A DNA stretch of 64,000 nucleotides from Maratus speciosus (GCA_963932465.1 OZ010789.1:597523068-597587067); one strand, 5' to 3'. Positions 33,499-45,289 are shown, counted from the first letter of the stretch. Notes: generated by a model from the letters alone, not told the origin. A program made the numbers and translations.

Positions 33499-35426
33499 CA
33501 TACAAAAAAGGCAGATTACTTGTCGATGAACGGGAATCATTTTACACACATTCCAGAGACACAACATAAATATTATAATCTTTATTACAATTTATTCAGA
33601 GAGACAGCGTAATAAAATTAAGCAAAACAAAACTTTCACTGGTCCACACACGACTCTCAAACTTTATTGCCTTCAAACTAAAAGTGAACTGGTTTTCTCT
33701 CGTATTTAAACTGCTAAAAGTTTTCTGCAAACTGTCAATTCATTGCACCGTTTTCTTAACAGTTAAATAACTGTAATTAAACTCTATTCTCACCATAATA
33801 TGGGTAATAGCATTATCAGAATACAGATAATTATTGTTATGCACTAAGCAGCCGTTGTCTTTAAAAAAGATCGAATGTCTGGGCTGTCTGCTGCAAATTT
33901 TTATGTATAGATATTTTTATGATATGAATTGGGATTACGTACTCCTGGAAATTATAAATTTTCGAAATTTACCAGGTATAGCTCCAGTTTCTCAAAATTT
34001 CGAAATAAGTATTTGGCGAACAAAATCGTCGACGAAATTCATAAATTTCGAAGAAATTGCAATAGTCCTGTCAGCAAGATCCATCATTACACTTTGGCAC
34101 AGAAAAAGGGCTTTGCCGTTCATTCTTTAGCTTGATCACTGTTGTCTCTTATTCATTTTTTGGCTTTTCATGATTGAGTTTTCTATATAATGTGTCGTTT
34201 GAGGAACTTACTAACTGTATATTGACCCGAAATTAAATTTATTTTAATATAAGGAAATGAAAAATCGTACACCTACGTTGCCAAATATACTTTAATGTCA
34301 TGTATACATTAAGCGTAACCTGTATGTCCTAATATACAAAACAGCAAATCTTAGAAAAATATCACAGAGAAAATTAAGAGCAGACATTTGTCTATTTCTT
34401 AGCAATTACAAAACCTCCTTTTTATTTAATCCTTCTGAGTAACATTTGCCAAAGTAAAAAGAAAATCTAAACAATTTCGCAATGTGTTAAGTAGAAGAAC
34501 ACAAAAGAAGTAAAAATAAAAAAGAAGGAATTGTTTTCCTTTCTAATACTAAAGATAACAATCTTATCAGTTGTTGAAAAACATCTTACAGAAAATAAGA
34601 TTCCATAGAAAAAAATAACATGCAAGTTCCTAAGAAAAAGATCCGTAACATCTAAAAATAATATGTTTTTACGATAAGCAAAGAAGCGTAGTTATTCAGC
34701 GCAAAGACATTGTATTAAAAAGCATATAAAAATACTTCAAGATAAAAAAGCACCTACAGCATGTGTACTTCTATGGAAAAATAGCATAAAAGATTCTCTT
34801 TTGTTCTACAAAAAGATTTATCTTGTTTCTTTGGAATGCACAGCTAAAAAAAAGAATTTAATAAATATATTAAAAACGTTTATAATAACACATTTCGTTG
34901 CTAATTAAAAGGGCTATCGTTTCTTTATGAATGTAATGAAAACAAGTCGGAAATTGCGCGTCAAACGTGGCAAATGATGTGCGTTCGTGCAGTAACTAGG
35001 TTTATAAATATTCAGATCTTGGTGCAATAGCTGCTGCATTCTTATGTAAAAATGCATGAATACAAAAATTATTACGATTATGTATATTAAATTCAGTGAT
35101 ACAAAATAATATGACTCGTTTTTAAATAGCACGGAATCACCATGGCACACTAGAATCATTACCAATCACGGGATATCATTGATTTTATTACGTATGATAT
35201 GATTTAATAGAATGAAGAAAAAATTATTAATATATTTTTAAGTTTTGATTCAATATTCAGAAAATTCGAAATGACTCGACATAATTCTGCAACGATTATA
35301 TATAGCGAATTTCAAACCATTCGGCAGGCAGACAGACGGCCGGAACAGACGACAATTATATGTGCTACTTATATATAAAACTAAAGCTCTAGCACCTAAA
35401 AAGATTTCATAGAAAATATGCAAATA
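33499..35426. other. Intergenic, nothing recognised
   Basis: No supported gene. Near 33950-34060 several AAATTTCG-type words recur on both strands. A short GACAGAC-like run lies near 35330-35345. The overlapping frames at 33834-34130 and 33929-34135 show no domain. Confidence 0.45.
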
Positions 35427-36620
35427 CTAGGACTTCCCTCAGAGGGATTAATCTGAGCTATATTGCTGAGAACATAGATTTAACAATAACATGTGGAAGC
35501 AAAGAAAATGTGATGTTATCTTTAATTGTCCATATACTGCGATAAACTGAAATGATGAAAATAAACGAATCGTAGAATTACAAAATCTTAAATATAAATC
35601 CGTATACACTGTTTAAAAAAATGGGAAATCAAACCATTCAAGACAGCCATGCATGGATATAAAATTGATAGTATGCAATATATTAAAAGTAAAATAGAAA
35701 ATGAAACACTAAATTACTTATAACGGATTTTTAACTGTATAAAATGATGTCAAGAGCATAATCAGACGCTCCGCACCAATTTGAGTAACTTTAAATGACA
35801 AATATATGATGTTTAAAAAGAATGGACTATATTTTATATGGTATGTGCTCCCCCGGAATAGTTAATATTGTACAATATCTGTTTTCCATGGAAGCAATGA
35901 GGTTGTCGATAACATTTAAGGAATTCTCTCCTCAAAATCTGATATAGTATCAAAGTACCGAATACATCAACAGTGGCATGCAATGCTCCGTTAGAGCGTG
36001 TTTGAGATATGCTCGATCGGATTTAAAAGATGAGTGTATGCTGGTAAGTACATACGCTGTATTGTTTTGTTTTCAAACATATTCTGCACAAGTTGAGCTG
36101 TATTTAGCATGTATTAAATAAAAGGAATCGACAATGATTACAACATAAAGTATGACCGAAGATCTGAATATATCGTCTGCATAACTTTTGAGCTGTCAAA
36201 GTGTCATTTGAAGTAATTTACAAATCCATACATATTTATTCAGCAAATCAAGCAAACTAACATACGACAATATGAGCCCGATTATGAAATTTCACCATAA
36301 TAAGTTAATATATAAAAAATCTACTAATGATAATTGAGAATATGACCTCATGATAAAATGTCTAGAAAAATGAATCGGGTAAAAAATTCATATAACATTT
36401 AAAACGGCACTTCCCTCTGTTAGTGGCCTTGGCGAGATAGAGAAAAGCCTAGAGAAGGAACACTTTAACAAGTACTTTCGGGCAACCTACTCACTGTTTC
36501 ATACAGGTCTTTATTCAATATTTACACAATTTATTTAATGCTAGGTGTGTATCTATCAGTTTTGTTGCATTTAAATTGCATGTTTTGCGGAGGAAATGCA
36601 GCATTATGAAATATTTAAAG
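35427..36620 (-). mobile_element. Helitron 3' end and body (minus strand), copy 1
   Basis: On the minus strand this ends with the hairpin CCCTCTGAGGG, then AAGTCCTAG, then T, the Helitron 3' signature. The same terminus occurs at 43075. Both copies share GAACATAGATTTAA-type sequence just inside the end and a second block (36405-36520, 43256-43370) around AAGTACTTTCGG and CCTACTCACTGTTTCATAC. The 5' end (upper coordinate) was not located, so the 36620 limit is approximate. Confidence 0.65.
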
Positions 36621-36884
36621 TTGCTGTACCTAATAATTCCAAATTAATGGTAATTGAGATCGCTTTCCGGTAATTTCATCTTTTTAAATTTTAAATTTTT
36701 TAGAAACCATTCATAGAGACAATTGTATTTTTTAAAACTAACACGAATCAAAATTTCAAGATTTTGGGCTCAGCAGTAACACAGAAATAGAAAATTTTCG
36801 GAAGTTTTTTTGTTTCTGCACTATTTTATACAGCGACATTTTTAGAAATTCTTCTATTGCGAGAATTTACGTCATGATAAATAC
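36621..36884. other. Short interval, nothing recognised
   Basis: AT-rich, no feature. Confidence 0.4.
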
Positions 36885-37435
36885 AGCCATGTCAACTTTC
36901 ATGTTTATATTCCTAACAATTCCATGTACTTCGTTACTTAGATCATCTTTAGATTTTTTTCCGCTTTGTGTAGTCTTTCGATTTTTTTAGAATTCGTTCT
37001 AGAACGAGCATTTACATCTTATTAATTACTACCATGCCAAAGTTCAGGTTTCTAACCCCAACAATATACAAAAAGTTCTAGAAATTTTTACGTTTATCCG
37101 TCAAATTGAACCTTTTAGAGAGCGTTCATTACGAGCATTTACATCTTAAAAGTAACTACCGCACCAAATTTAAAGCTTCTAACCCAACCAATATCGCAGA
37201 AATCGCAATTTTAGAACATTTTGCTCCTGCAGCGATGTACGTTGTTGCACTGACATAAAATAGACTTTTTTTTGGAGCAGAGATGGCCACCAACATTATT
37301 TTAAGTTGGCTATGTAGTTTCAGAGATAACACCTCAAAAACGTACAAGCATTAATAACATTATACACTTTATACTATTATGACGCTTTATAATATTAGCA
37401 TTAGATGTACAGATACAAAAGCCATTTATCTGTTA
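36885..37435 (+). repeat. Repeat S, copy 1 (pairs with 48086-48650)
   Basis: About 550 bp, roughly 90% alike by eye, in the same orientation as 48086-48650. Shared words include CAGCCATGTCAA, CGTTACTTAGATCATCTTTA, GGAGCAGAGATGGCCACCAA and GTACAGATACAAAAGCCATT. It is non-coding. Together with 40508-43074 versus 49150-49992 it suggests a larger duplicated block. Confidence 0.85.
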
Positions 37436-38264
37436 CAAACTAAAGTGCCCGGCGTTGTCCAGAATTTGAAGGATGTTTGTTCTGAAAAATCAATTTCAAA
37501 ATTTAACATACAACACAAAACAAACATTAAAAAAAAGTAGTCGAAATACTGTATGAATGAATCATATGAAAACGCTATATAAAAATGTATAAATGTATAT
37601 AACAGACGCAAAAGAATACAGCTATAAATGAACTTATTTCAATTTATAATTGAAGCAATAATGTTAACATACGCCAATATTTCACTAATCGGGTTTTTAT
37701 GATGCTTCAATACATTTTTCACACTCATCTGATGTTATACTATATCCACCACGTCCTTTATATTTCCAATATGACGTAATATTTTCCTCTTTCACGTAGA
37801 AACCTTGAAATAGAAATGTTATGAAGTTATATTCACTTTCATTTATATTTGTCAAACTATTTATTTCATTTTCATTTTTCACGCGAATATCTTGCAATAG
37901 AAAAGTTATGACGTAATATTCACCTTTTTTTAAATTCAGCAAACTATTTATTTCTTTTTCATTTTTCATGTGGAAACCTTACAGTAGAAAATTAATTGTT
38001 GTAGTAATAATTTTATTGTGTTTTTTAATTGTTGGCAACTGCTATAACGAAAAATGTTTAAATTTCAAAACAAATTGCTGTTAAATTGGTGTTTTTTTTT
38101 ATTAATTAAAAATAAGCTATAAATTATTTAGATTCCGGATTACTTTAGTTGCCTCGGCCATGTTTTAATACACATGTACGTATCTTTTCACAATTTTGGC
38201 TTCCAAATTGTGGATTTTTATAGAAGTACAAAGAGACAGATAGACAAGTTTTCATTTTTATATA
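37436..38264. other. Intergenic with a small internal repeat
   Basis: Between about 37770 and 37985 a phrase of ~65-120 bp recurs in modified form three times (TTTATTTC, TTTTTCATTTTTCA, then GAAACCTT and AGTAGAAA). The minus-strand frame at 37697-37969 follows these repeats and shows a matching internal repeat (EKEINSLLN, then ENEINSLTN). I do not call it a gene. Confidence 0.4.
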
Positions 38265-39035
38265 TCTCTCTATTCTAAAAAAAGTAACTAACGCTGTCAC
38301 CGCCGACGTCGCCGTTTTGAATTTTTTGTGACCGGAGGAATTTCTTCGTTAATATTAAGAAAACTATTGCACACAAAAATATGAAAATCGGTGGTATTAT
38401 AGCGAAATGTTTGATCAACACGCTAATGCATACAGTTTTCAAATCGAAGAGTTATTTTAAGTGATATTTAATGCTAAAGTTGGACAAAATCGTTCCATTA
38501 AAAAAGTTTTATAGGGGCAAAAACTATACATGGGAATTTAAACATTTTTAGATCATTTTATTTAATAGAAGATCCCGGTGTGCAGATTCCATTATTATTT
38601 TTTAATTTGACTCATTTTTTGAAATTTTATTTCTATTTTAAATTAAATATTCAGCTTTTCGAGAGATATTTTTTACATATTTTAGAAAATGGTATTAATT
38701 TAAACTGTTGAGAACTGTATAAACAGCGCAAACAATAATGTTTGCTTCAAATAAAAAAAAATATATATTTACACGTTATATTAAAAACAGAAAAAAACCC
38801 TTCAAATTAGAATTAAATAAATAGGTATAAAAAGCAGGCACTTATTGGAAATTACGCCATAAAAACTATATTTGCATGTGAATTTTAAAAGAGAAAGTAT
38901 ATTGTAAAATAAATTCATTAACATGCGTTAGAAGTCTGAAATATAAGAAATTACGTCACATTACACTTATTATGCAAATTGAACAAAAAATAGTATTGCA
39001 AAACCGTTTAAAAATTGCTCGAGACAAAATATTAG
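38265..39035 (+). mobile_element. Helitron 5' portion (family of 61522-62801)
   Basis: Begins TCTCTCTATTCTAAAAAAAG directly after an A, as does the minus-strand Helitron at 61522-62801, and follows that element for about 770 bp. Similarity ends near GAGACAAAATATTAGAG, where a 145-bp tandem array starts. The hairpin-CTAG 3' end of this family is not found, so the copy is truncated or was invaded by the array-bearing element. Confidence 0.75.
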
Positions 39036-39044
39036 AGTTTAATT

Positions 39045-40000
39045 ATTAGATTTTTTCAAAATTTTATTATTTGTCGTTTGATGTGAGGTGTTCAGCTATA
39101 AGTATGCAAAATTTCATGTCTTCAACTTTATTTGGGGCAGAGTGTGAAAAATGGTTAAAGATACACGATTTAGAGCCCAGAGGGTTAAATAATAGACTTT
39201 TTCAAAATTTTATTATTTGTCGTTTTATGTGAGTTGTTCAGCTATAAGTATGCAAAATTTCATGTATCCAACTTAATTAGGGGCTCAGTTAGAAAAATTG
39301 TTTAAAATACATAAGTTAGAGCCCAGAGGGTTAAATATTAGACTTTTTCAAAATTTTATTATTTGACGTTTGATGTGAGGTGTTCAGCTATAAGTATGCA
39401 AAATGTCATGTCTCCAACTTAATTAGAGGCTAAGTTAGAAAAATTGTTTAAAATACACAAGTTAGAACCCAGATTGTTGAATATTAGACTTTTTCAGAAT
39501 TTTATCATTTGTCGTTTAATGTGAGGTGTTCAGATATAAGTATGCAAAATTTCATGTCTCGAACTTAATTAGGGGCTGAGTTAGAAAAATTGCTTACAAT
39601 ACAGAAATTAGAGACCGGAGGGTTAAATATGACATTTTCAGAATTTTATGATTTATCGTGTTATCGCAAGTGTTCAGCTATAAGTACGCAAACTTTCATG
39701 TCTCCAACTTAATTAGGGGCTGAGTTAGAAAAATTGCTTAAAAATCTTAGAGCCCAGGGGGTTAAATATTAGAACTTTTTCAAAATTTTACTATTTATCA
39801 TTTGATCTGAGGTGTTCAGCTATAAGTATGCAAAATTTCATGTTTCCAACTTAATTAGGGGCTGACTTAGAAAAATTGCTTAGAATACACAAGTTATAGC
39901 CTAGAGGGTTAAATATTAGACTTTTTCAAAATTTTATTAATTGCCGTTTGATGTGTGGTGTTCAGCTGTAAGTATGCAAATTTTCATGTCTTCGACATAT
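39045..40000. repeat. Tandem array, ~145-bp unit, 7 copies
   Basis: The phrase GTGTTCAGCTATAAGTATGC (or a close variant) recurs at 39089, 39233, 39380, 39527, 39670, 39812 and 39959, so the unit length is 142-147 bp. Other landmarks per unit are ACTTTTTCAAAATTTTA and AGCCCAGAGGGTTAAAT. It has no coding potential. It is followed by a (GACA)n run and a hairpin, the layout of mini-me/DINE-type Helitron relatives read on the minus strand. Confidence 0.92.
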
Positions 40001-40019
40001 ACAGTTTGTGAGAACAGGC

Positions 40020-40095
40020 TCTGTGACAGACGGACAGACAGACAGACAAAGGAGTGAGACACGTAGGGTTTCGTTAGATGAACGAAACTCAAAAA
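40020..40095 (-). repeat. (GTCY)n microsatellite and terminal hairpin of the 145-bp array element
   Basis: GACAGACGGACAGACAGAC near 40025-40047 is a (GTCY)n tract on the minus strand. About 20 bp further, GTTTCGTT, AGATG, AACGAAAC form a perfect 8-bp hairpin. On the minus strand the order hairpin, (GTCY)n, minisatellite is the same as at 40985-42540, although the sequences are unrelated. Confidence 0.8.
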
Positions 40096-40234
40096 ACATG
40101 CTGCGGATAACTGTAACAACATCCTGAAATTACATTACCATCAGCGAGCTACCAATCCCGAATTTAGTTTTTAATCTTTTCATATATTCTTATTTTTTTG
40201 TGCGGCCCTGTAAAATAACTATCAATAATATATA
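40096..40234. other. Short interval, nothing recognised
   Basis: No feature seen. Confidence 0.4.
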
Positions 40235-40580
40235 CAGTAAAACCTCTGAATAGCAGACACTTCGAGAATGCAGAATTTGTCCTCTATTTGGAGGTGTCCG
40301 CTACTGAGAGTAAAACATGTACAGTTATTTAAGTGTTGGTAATCGAAAAAATGTCCGCTAAATAGAGGTATGCGCTAATCGGGTGTGTCCGTTATGGAGG
40401 TTTTAGCAGCAAAACCTCTGAATAGCGAACACCTCGGGAGGACAGAGTTTGTCCGTTATTTGGAGGTGTACGGTACTAAGAGTAAAAAATGTACAGTTAT
40501 TTAGGGTTGGTAATCGAAAAAATGCCCGCTAAATAGAGGTGTCCACTAATCGGGTGTGTCCGTTATGGAGGTTTTACTGC
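40235..40580. mobile_element. Dimeric MITE with CAGTAAAACCTC-type ends
   Basis: Two head-to-tail ~175-bp units. Each starts with (AGT/AGC)AAAACCTCTGAATAGC and ends with GTCCGTTATGGAGGTTTTA. The outer ends, CAGTAAAACCTC and GAGGTTTTACTG, are inverted repeats starting CAGT, like pogo/Tigger-class MITEs. The inner junction has one shared boundary, so the units are fused. A right-hand half copy is present at 49150-49245. Confidence 0.8.
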
Positions 40581-40984
40581 ATAATAATATCATCCTTTAC
40601 AAGAAAATTGCATGCTGTATGATAGACAGACAGAAATCCAAAGAAAGATAACCTCCCGGAGCAATAAACACTCATGTATTTTGTTTTAATCATCCACAAT
40701 TGTATGTCATACAACAGGCAGATTTTATACAACAGGCTAAAAACGGTCACCGTGGTACGGAGTACTGTATTATTAGTATTTGTTTGCCCACCAAAACTGG
40801 TTGCCACGGGTTGTTGCAAGGTTTGTGATCACGTGGTTGAAACTGATCTATTCAATATTACAGCATCCGTATTTTTTTGTATTTGCTCCAAGTGTTCAAA
40901 CCAGTTGTCTACGAAAACATCCACCGGTGAAAGTGACGCACACCAAATTTCTGTGACGTATGCAAATGCTTTTTTAGCAGTTTT
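40581..40984 (+). repeat. Dispersed repeat R, copy 2, left part
   Basis: Matches 49246-49745 closely, including GGTTGCCACGGGTTGTTGCA and AGTGACGCACAC. It breaks off in a T run at 40984 where the inserted Helitron relative begins, and continues at 42855. The forward frame at 40674-41006 is not conserved in the other copy (frame differences), so it is not a gene. Confidence 0.85.
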
Positions 40985-41105
40985 TACTTTCTTCTATCTT
41001 CAATAGAAGAAAGTATTGTAATCGAAATTTTTTTCGACTTCCGGTTTTCGACGGATTTGCATGTTTTAGGGGTCAGAGATTCCAAAAAACATGTTTATAG
41101 AAAAT

Positions 41106-41162
41106 GTCTGTCTGTCTGTGTGCCCGTCTGTCCGTCCGTCCGTCTGTCCGTCTGTCTGTCGC
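41106..41162 (+). repeat. (GTCY)n microsatellite
   Basis: Imperfect TGTC/CGTC tetranucleotide run. It creates Cys/Val/Pro/Ser-rich artificial frames (41057-41278, 41091-41288), which are not genes. Confidence 0.95.
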
Positions 41163-41166
41163 CATT

Positions 41167-42540
41167 GTACCATCAAAAAGTGTATGAAGTTATGTATAGA
41201 ATTAAACCAAAATTTTATTATAAGCTTTTGGCTATGGCAAGCAGGTCCTCCCGGAATTTGGAAAAAATTCGCCGGTAGGGGGCGCTGATATAATAATTTT
41301 TGTGCGATTTTGAATATTGTACCATCCAAAAGTGTATGGAGTTATGCATAGAATTGAACCAAATTTTTAGTTTAAGTTTTTGGATATGACAAGCAGGTCC
41401 TCCCTAAATTTGGAAAAAATTCGCCGGTAGGGGGCGCTGTAAATACGTTTTTTGTCCGATTTTGAATATTGTACCATCGAAAAGTGTATGAAGTTATGCA
41501 TAGAAATGAACCAAATTTTTATTTTAAGTTTTTGGCTATGGCAAGCAGGTCCTCCCTGAATTTGGAAAAAATTCGCCGGTAGGGGGCGCTGTAATAGCGA
41601 TTTTTGTGCGATTTGGAATATTGTACCGTCCAAAAGTGTATGAAGTTATGCATAGAATTAAACCAAAATTTTATTTTAAGTTTTTGGCTATGGCAAGCAG
41701 GTCCTTCCTGAATTTGGAAAAAATTCGCCGGTAGGGGGCGCTGTAATAGCGATTTTTGTGCGATTTTGAATATTGTACCATCCAAAAGTGTATGAAGGTA
41801 TGCATAGAATTAAACCAAATTTTTATTTTAAGTTTTTGGATATGGCAAGCAGGTGCTCCATGAATTTGCAAAAAATTCGCCGTTAGGGGGCGCTGTAATA
41901 GCGATTTTTGTGCGATTTTGAATATTGCACCATCGAAAAGTGTATGAAGTTATGCATAGAATTGAACCAAAAAAAAAAAAAAAATTAAGTTCTTGGCTAT
42001 GTTAAGGAGGTCCTCCCTTAATTTGTAAAAAAATCGCTCGTAGAGGGCGCTGTAATAGCGATTTTTGTACAATTTTTGTGCCATTTTGAATATTGTACCG
42101 CCGAAAAGTGTATGAAGTTATGCATAGAATTGAACCAAATTTTATGTGTTTATTTTTGGTCATGTCACGAAGGTCCTCCCTGAATTTGGAAAAATTCTAC
42201 CGGAAGGGGGCACTATAATTGCGATGTCTGTACCATTTTCATTATTGTACCATCGAAAAGTGTATGAAGTTATCCATATAATTGAACCTAATTTTTTGTG
42301 CATGTTTCTGGCTATGGCAAACAAGTCCTCCCTGAACTTGAAAAAATTCCGAAAGAAGGGGGCGCTATAATTCCGATCTCTGTGCCATTTTCTTTATTGT
42401 ACCATCGAACAGCGTATAAAATTATGCATACAATTGAACGAAAATGTTTGTGCTTTTTTTTGGCTTTGGCCAACAGGTTCTCTTTGAATTTGGAAATATT
42501 GCGCGGTAAAGGGGCTCCGTGCTAGCGATTTTTGTATACT
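41167..42540 (+). repeat. Tandem array, 152-bp unit, 9 copies
   Basis: The landmark GTACCATCGAAAAGTGTATG (or a variant) occurs at 41167, 41319, 41471, 41623, 41775, 41927, 42094, 42247 and 42399. The first five steps are exactly 152 bp; one step is 167, and the last two are 153 and 152. Divergence rises towards the 3' end. Because 152 is not a multiple of three, overlapping minus frames (41367, 41519, 41671) recur with the same sequence in shifted frames; they are not genes. Confidence 0.95.
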
Positions 42541-42854
42541 TTTCTTGATTTTTCGTACTTGTATTGTGCTTCGCGGCTCATGCAGCGGCGGGAACTCGCT
42601 TCCTGCTATGCCGGCTATTCGCAAACAGCTGATAACGACAGAATAAGAAAAAATTAATAATTTTAACAAATATCATGATATAGATTAACTCGTTTTTAGT
42701 CCGTTTGATTGACTTGAGCAGAAATTTAAGATGAAAATCAAAGTTGATATAGTATTGAACTAATAATATTGAAGTATTAACATGTGTAAATAGGTTTTGA
42801 AATATTAAGATGTATAAGATAGAAGAAAGTTTTGGGATTGGCACATCCAACTAG

Positions 42855-43074
42855 TTTAATATAATTTTTAAACGGTTTGGAACTTATTTTTCATAGTAAG
42901 TGCGTTCAGTAGGCGGCCCTCATAAGTACCTTCTGATGCAATCAGAAACGAAATCCGACAAATATTTTCTGAGTTATGCCTGACGAAAGGTTTTTTTAGG
43001 CTTTTTTTAGTAGGACACGGCGTTAATATCCATCGTAGCTGTAATGTGTCCGGACAGTAATATTTCGCTGAGTA
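42855..43074 (+). repeat. Dispersed repeat R, copy 2, right part
   Basis: Continues the interrupted copy from TTTAATATAATTTTTAAACG. It is cut off at GCTGAGTA (43074) by a minus-strand Helitron 3' end; the paralogue at 49950-49992 reads on through GAGTATTAGCCTTCGCTTCG. Confidence 0.85.
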
Positions 43075-43520
43075 CTAGGACTTCCCTCAGAGGGATTAGT
43101 CTGAGCGATATTGCCGAGTACATAGATTTAATAATAACTTGTTGCAAGTAAAGAAAATGAGATACTATCTTTAATTGGCCATATAATGGTTACTAATTTA
43201 AATGATGAAATATCTAGATTAATGAACCTGAAAAAAAATCCATATCAATTTTAAACCAGCTCCTCCATATGTTAAGGGCCCTGGCAAGAGATAAAATAGC
43301 CTAGAAAAGGAGCACATTTACAAGTACTTTCGGACAACCTATTCGCTGTTTCATACCAACATTTTTGCATTTTTTAAAATACATAAACCAGTATAATACT
43401 CCTTCAGTTTTATTTTAATAGTCGTTTATATCATTTGACAAAAAATCTCACTTTCTTAAACTCGAATTGCTTCAAGCTTTTTTAAAAAAAGCAAAGTCCA
43501 TATAACAATGAAATTCCATG
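43075..43520 (-). mobile_element. Helitron 3' end and body (minus strand), copy 2
   Basis: The same terminus as 35427 (hairpin CCCTCTGAGGG and CTAG on the minus strand), inserted at an A/T site of repeat R. The body shares GAGATACTATCTTTAATTGG-type sequence and the AAGTACTTTCGG block with copy 1, but is shortened. The matching right flank of repeat R is not found downstream, so the 5' end is unknown and 43520 is approximate. Confidence 0.65.
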
Positions 43521-44620
43521 AAGGGAATTAAACACATGGTAATAAAGCATTTAGGTCAGCGCAATTGTTAAATCATCAAATATTGTTCTTATCGCCATCT
43601 TTCGTAATGCATTCTTTTAATTTAAAACACACATTAAATAAATTTATAAACACGATTTGACTCATTTAATGAAAAATAATAATAAGTAAATAAATAAAAA
43701 TAATAAGAAGAGATAATAGCATAAGTCAAAACCTTTATTTCAACATCAACACAAGTTACACTTGCGGGGAAAAAAGGCGGCTATTGACAAAAAATAAAAA
43801 TAAAATACTCTTGGCAAAACCTGAACCCGGCTAAAAAAAATGTACCATGATTAATTCAAATATTATAGGAATATTCCGTAATCTTGTTTCAACCAATATC
43901 GTATTTTAAAAAGCTTCGCTTAGCTCCAATTAAATTTCATTGCTGTAACATTTTATTTTTATTAACAATTTGGAAAAATGGTTATTGTTCTCGTCAGGAT
44001 TTGAAATGAAAAGCATATCTGAAGGTTTTCATTGGTTTAATCCTCAATTTATTCGTTTTCTGATTGGTCTATACAGTAATCTGTATTTCCCTTTAACTTC
44101 AACAACGATGGATACTTTCTGTTGCCACTATGACAAAAAAGTAATAAAAACTACAAAAAAAAATGTAATAACTCACAAACAAATTGATATACAGCTTTCA
44201 AACAAATTGCATTTAAAAGGACATTTTTTTCTCTATCCGACGGTGTAAAAAGTAATATTGTCGGATGTTTAGAAGTTTAAGAATGAAATTTCATTTAAAA
44301 TGGGCAGTCAGATTTCTTGAAATCGGACGATGGAAAAGCCTTTTCCCGAACAGCCAATGACATGCTTGGATACTTATGTAAGTTTCAGGTGGATAATATT
44401 TAAGTTTCATGAAATCTGACTGGTCGCAGGCGATATTTTTGGCTTGTAATTTTTACGTGTAATAACACTATTAGTGTTTAATTCATGGCGTACGTAATGT
44501 ATGATCAACTCCGTGCGATTTTTTATGTCTTAAATTTTAGTCTTAAAAAATATCGTTTTCCAAATGGTCGTTATAATTTGGTAAATTGCTTTTTATTTAT
44601 TTATTTGTTTTTGTTTTTTT
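43521..44620. other. Intergenic, nothing recognised
   Basis: No supported gene. The frame at 43970-44248 shows no domain. A run of 18 G at about 44622-44639 marks the start of the inverted-repeat structure. Confidence 0.5.
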
Positions 44621-45132
44621 TTTAGGGGGGGGGGGGGGGAGAATGTGAGATTGCATATATTTACATTTAAATTTTAAACTTTCGATTACGCAACGGTTGA
44701 TTGTATGACTAATTAGCACTTTGATGATCGAGCTTCACTCGAAACATATGTAAAAAACTGCTTGTGTGGTATGTGTGCTTAAAGCCATTATTACTTAGCT
44801 ATTATAACTCCGTCCGTTATAACAATGTTGCTGTTAGTACTACTCTTGTTTGACGTCAACCTTGCCTGTGTATCTGAATACGAATTATTGGCCATTTTTC
44901 TTGCACGAAGAGTTGTTATAACATAATTGTTTCATTTTGCATAGCATGTACCGATTGCAATATTGATACTTTTAAGTTAGTCAAGCGCAGGTGATCAATT
45001 GACAATATTTTTTCCTTGTTATATTCATCTTGCATTCATTTCATTTAAAATATAAAGCTTTCATTCACTTCATTTAAAATACACGTTTTTAACTAATTCC
45101 ACTATATTTTAACAACATTACTTTGCATTGGC

Positions 45133-45134
<2 letters not shown>

Positions 45135-45165
<31 letters not shown>
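45135..45165. repeat. Long T homopolymer
   Basis: About 30 consecutive T; the mirrored position in the right arm (near 47580) has only a short A run. Likely unstable length. Confidence 0.9.
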
Positions 45166-45169
<4 letters not shown>

Positions 45170-45289
45170 CTTTATGCAGTTTTGGCTTCAGAAAGTGAAA
45201 TTTGTTACAAAAAGATACAAACCTGACAATTTATTACAAACCCGATGAACGTTTATGTTTATTTTTTACAAATAAATATAAATATTTTT

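Larger units (their letters stand above)
40985..42854 (+). mobile_element. Helitron relative (HINE/mini-me type) with 152-bp array
   Basis: Boundaries come from the uninterrupted paralogue at 49735-49760. The element begins with a perfect 13-bp palindrome (TACTTTCTTCTAT, loop, ATAGAAGAAAGTA), then a (GTCY)n tract at 41106-41162, then a 152-bp tandem array. It ends with a hairpin around TTGGGAT and ATCCAA followed by CTAG before T. The word AGAAGAAAGT recurs just inside the 3' end. Hairpin, (GTCY)n, minisatellite and CTAG end are the known layout of non-autonomous Helitron/Helentron-associated elements. It encodes no protein. Confidence 0.88.

Noticed and set aside
40674..41006. 110-codon ORF in repeat R as a protein gene
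   Set aside because: The equivalent frame in the copy at 49500-49755 is broken by indels, and half of it is cut off by the inserted element.
41057..41288. Cys/Pro/Ser-rich open frames over the (GTCY)n tract
   Set aside because: Produced by the microsatellite; the frames are not conserved in related elements.
41367..41871. Three overlapping minus frames with nearly the same protein
   Set aside because: They arise because the same 152-bp repeat is read in shifted frames; there is no start or domain evidence.
39045..42540. Regularly spaced repeats resembling a CRISPR array
   Set aside because: Whole 145- and 152-bp units repeat without unique spacers, and the context is a eukaryotic transposon.
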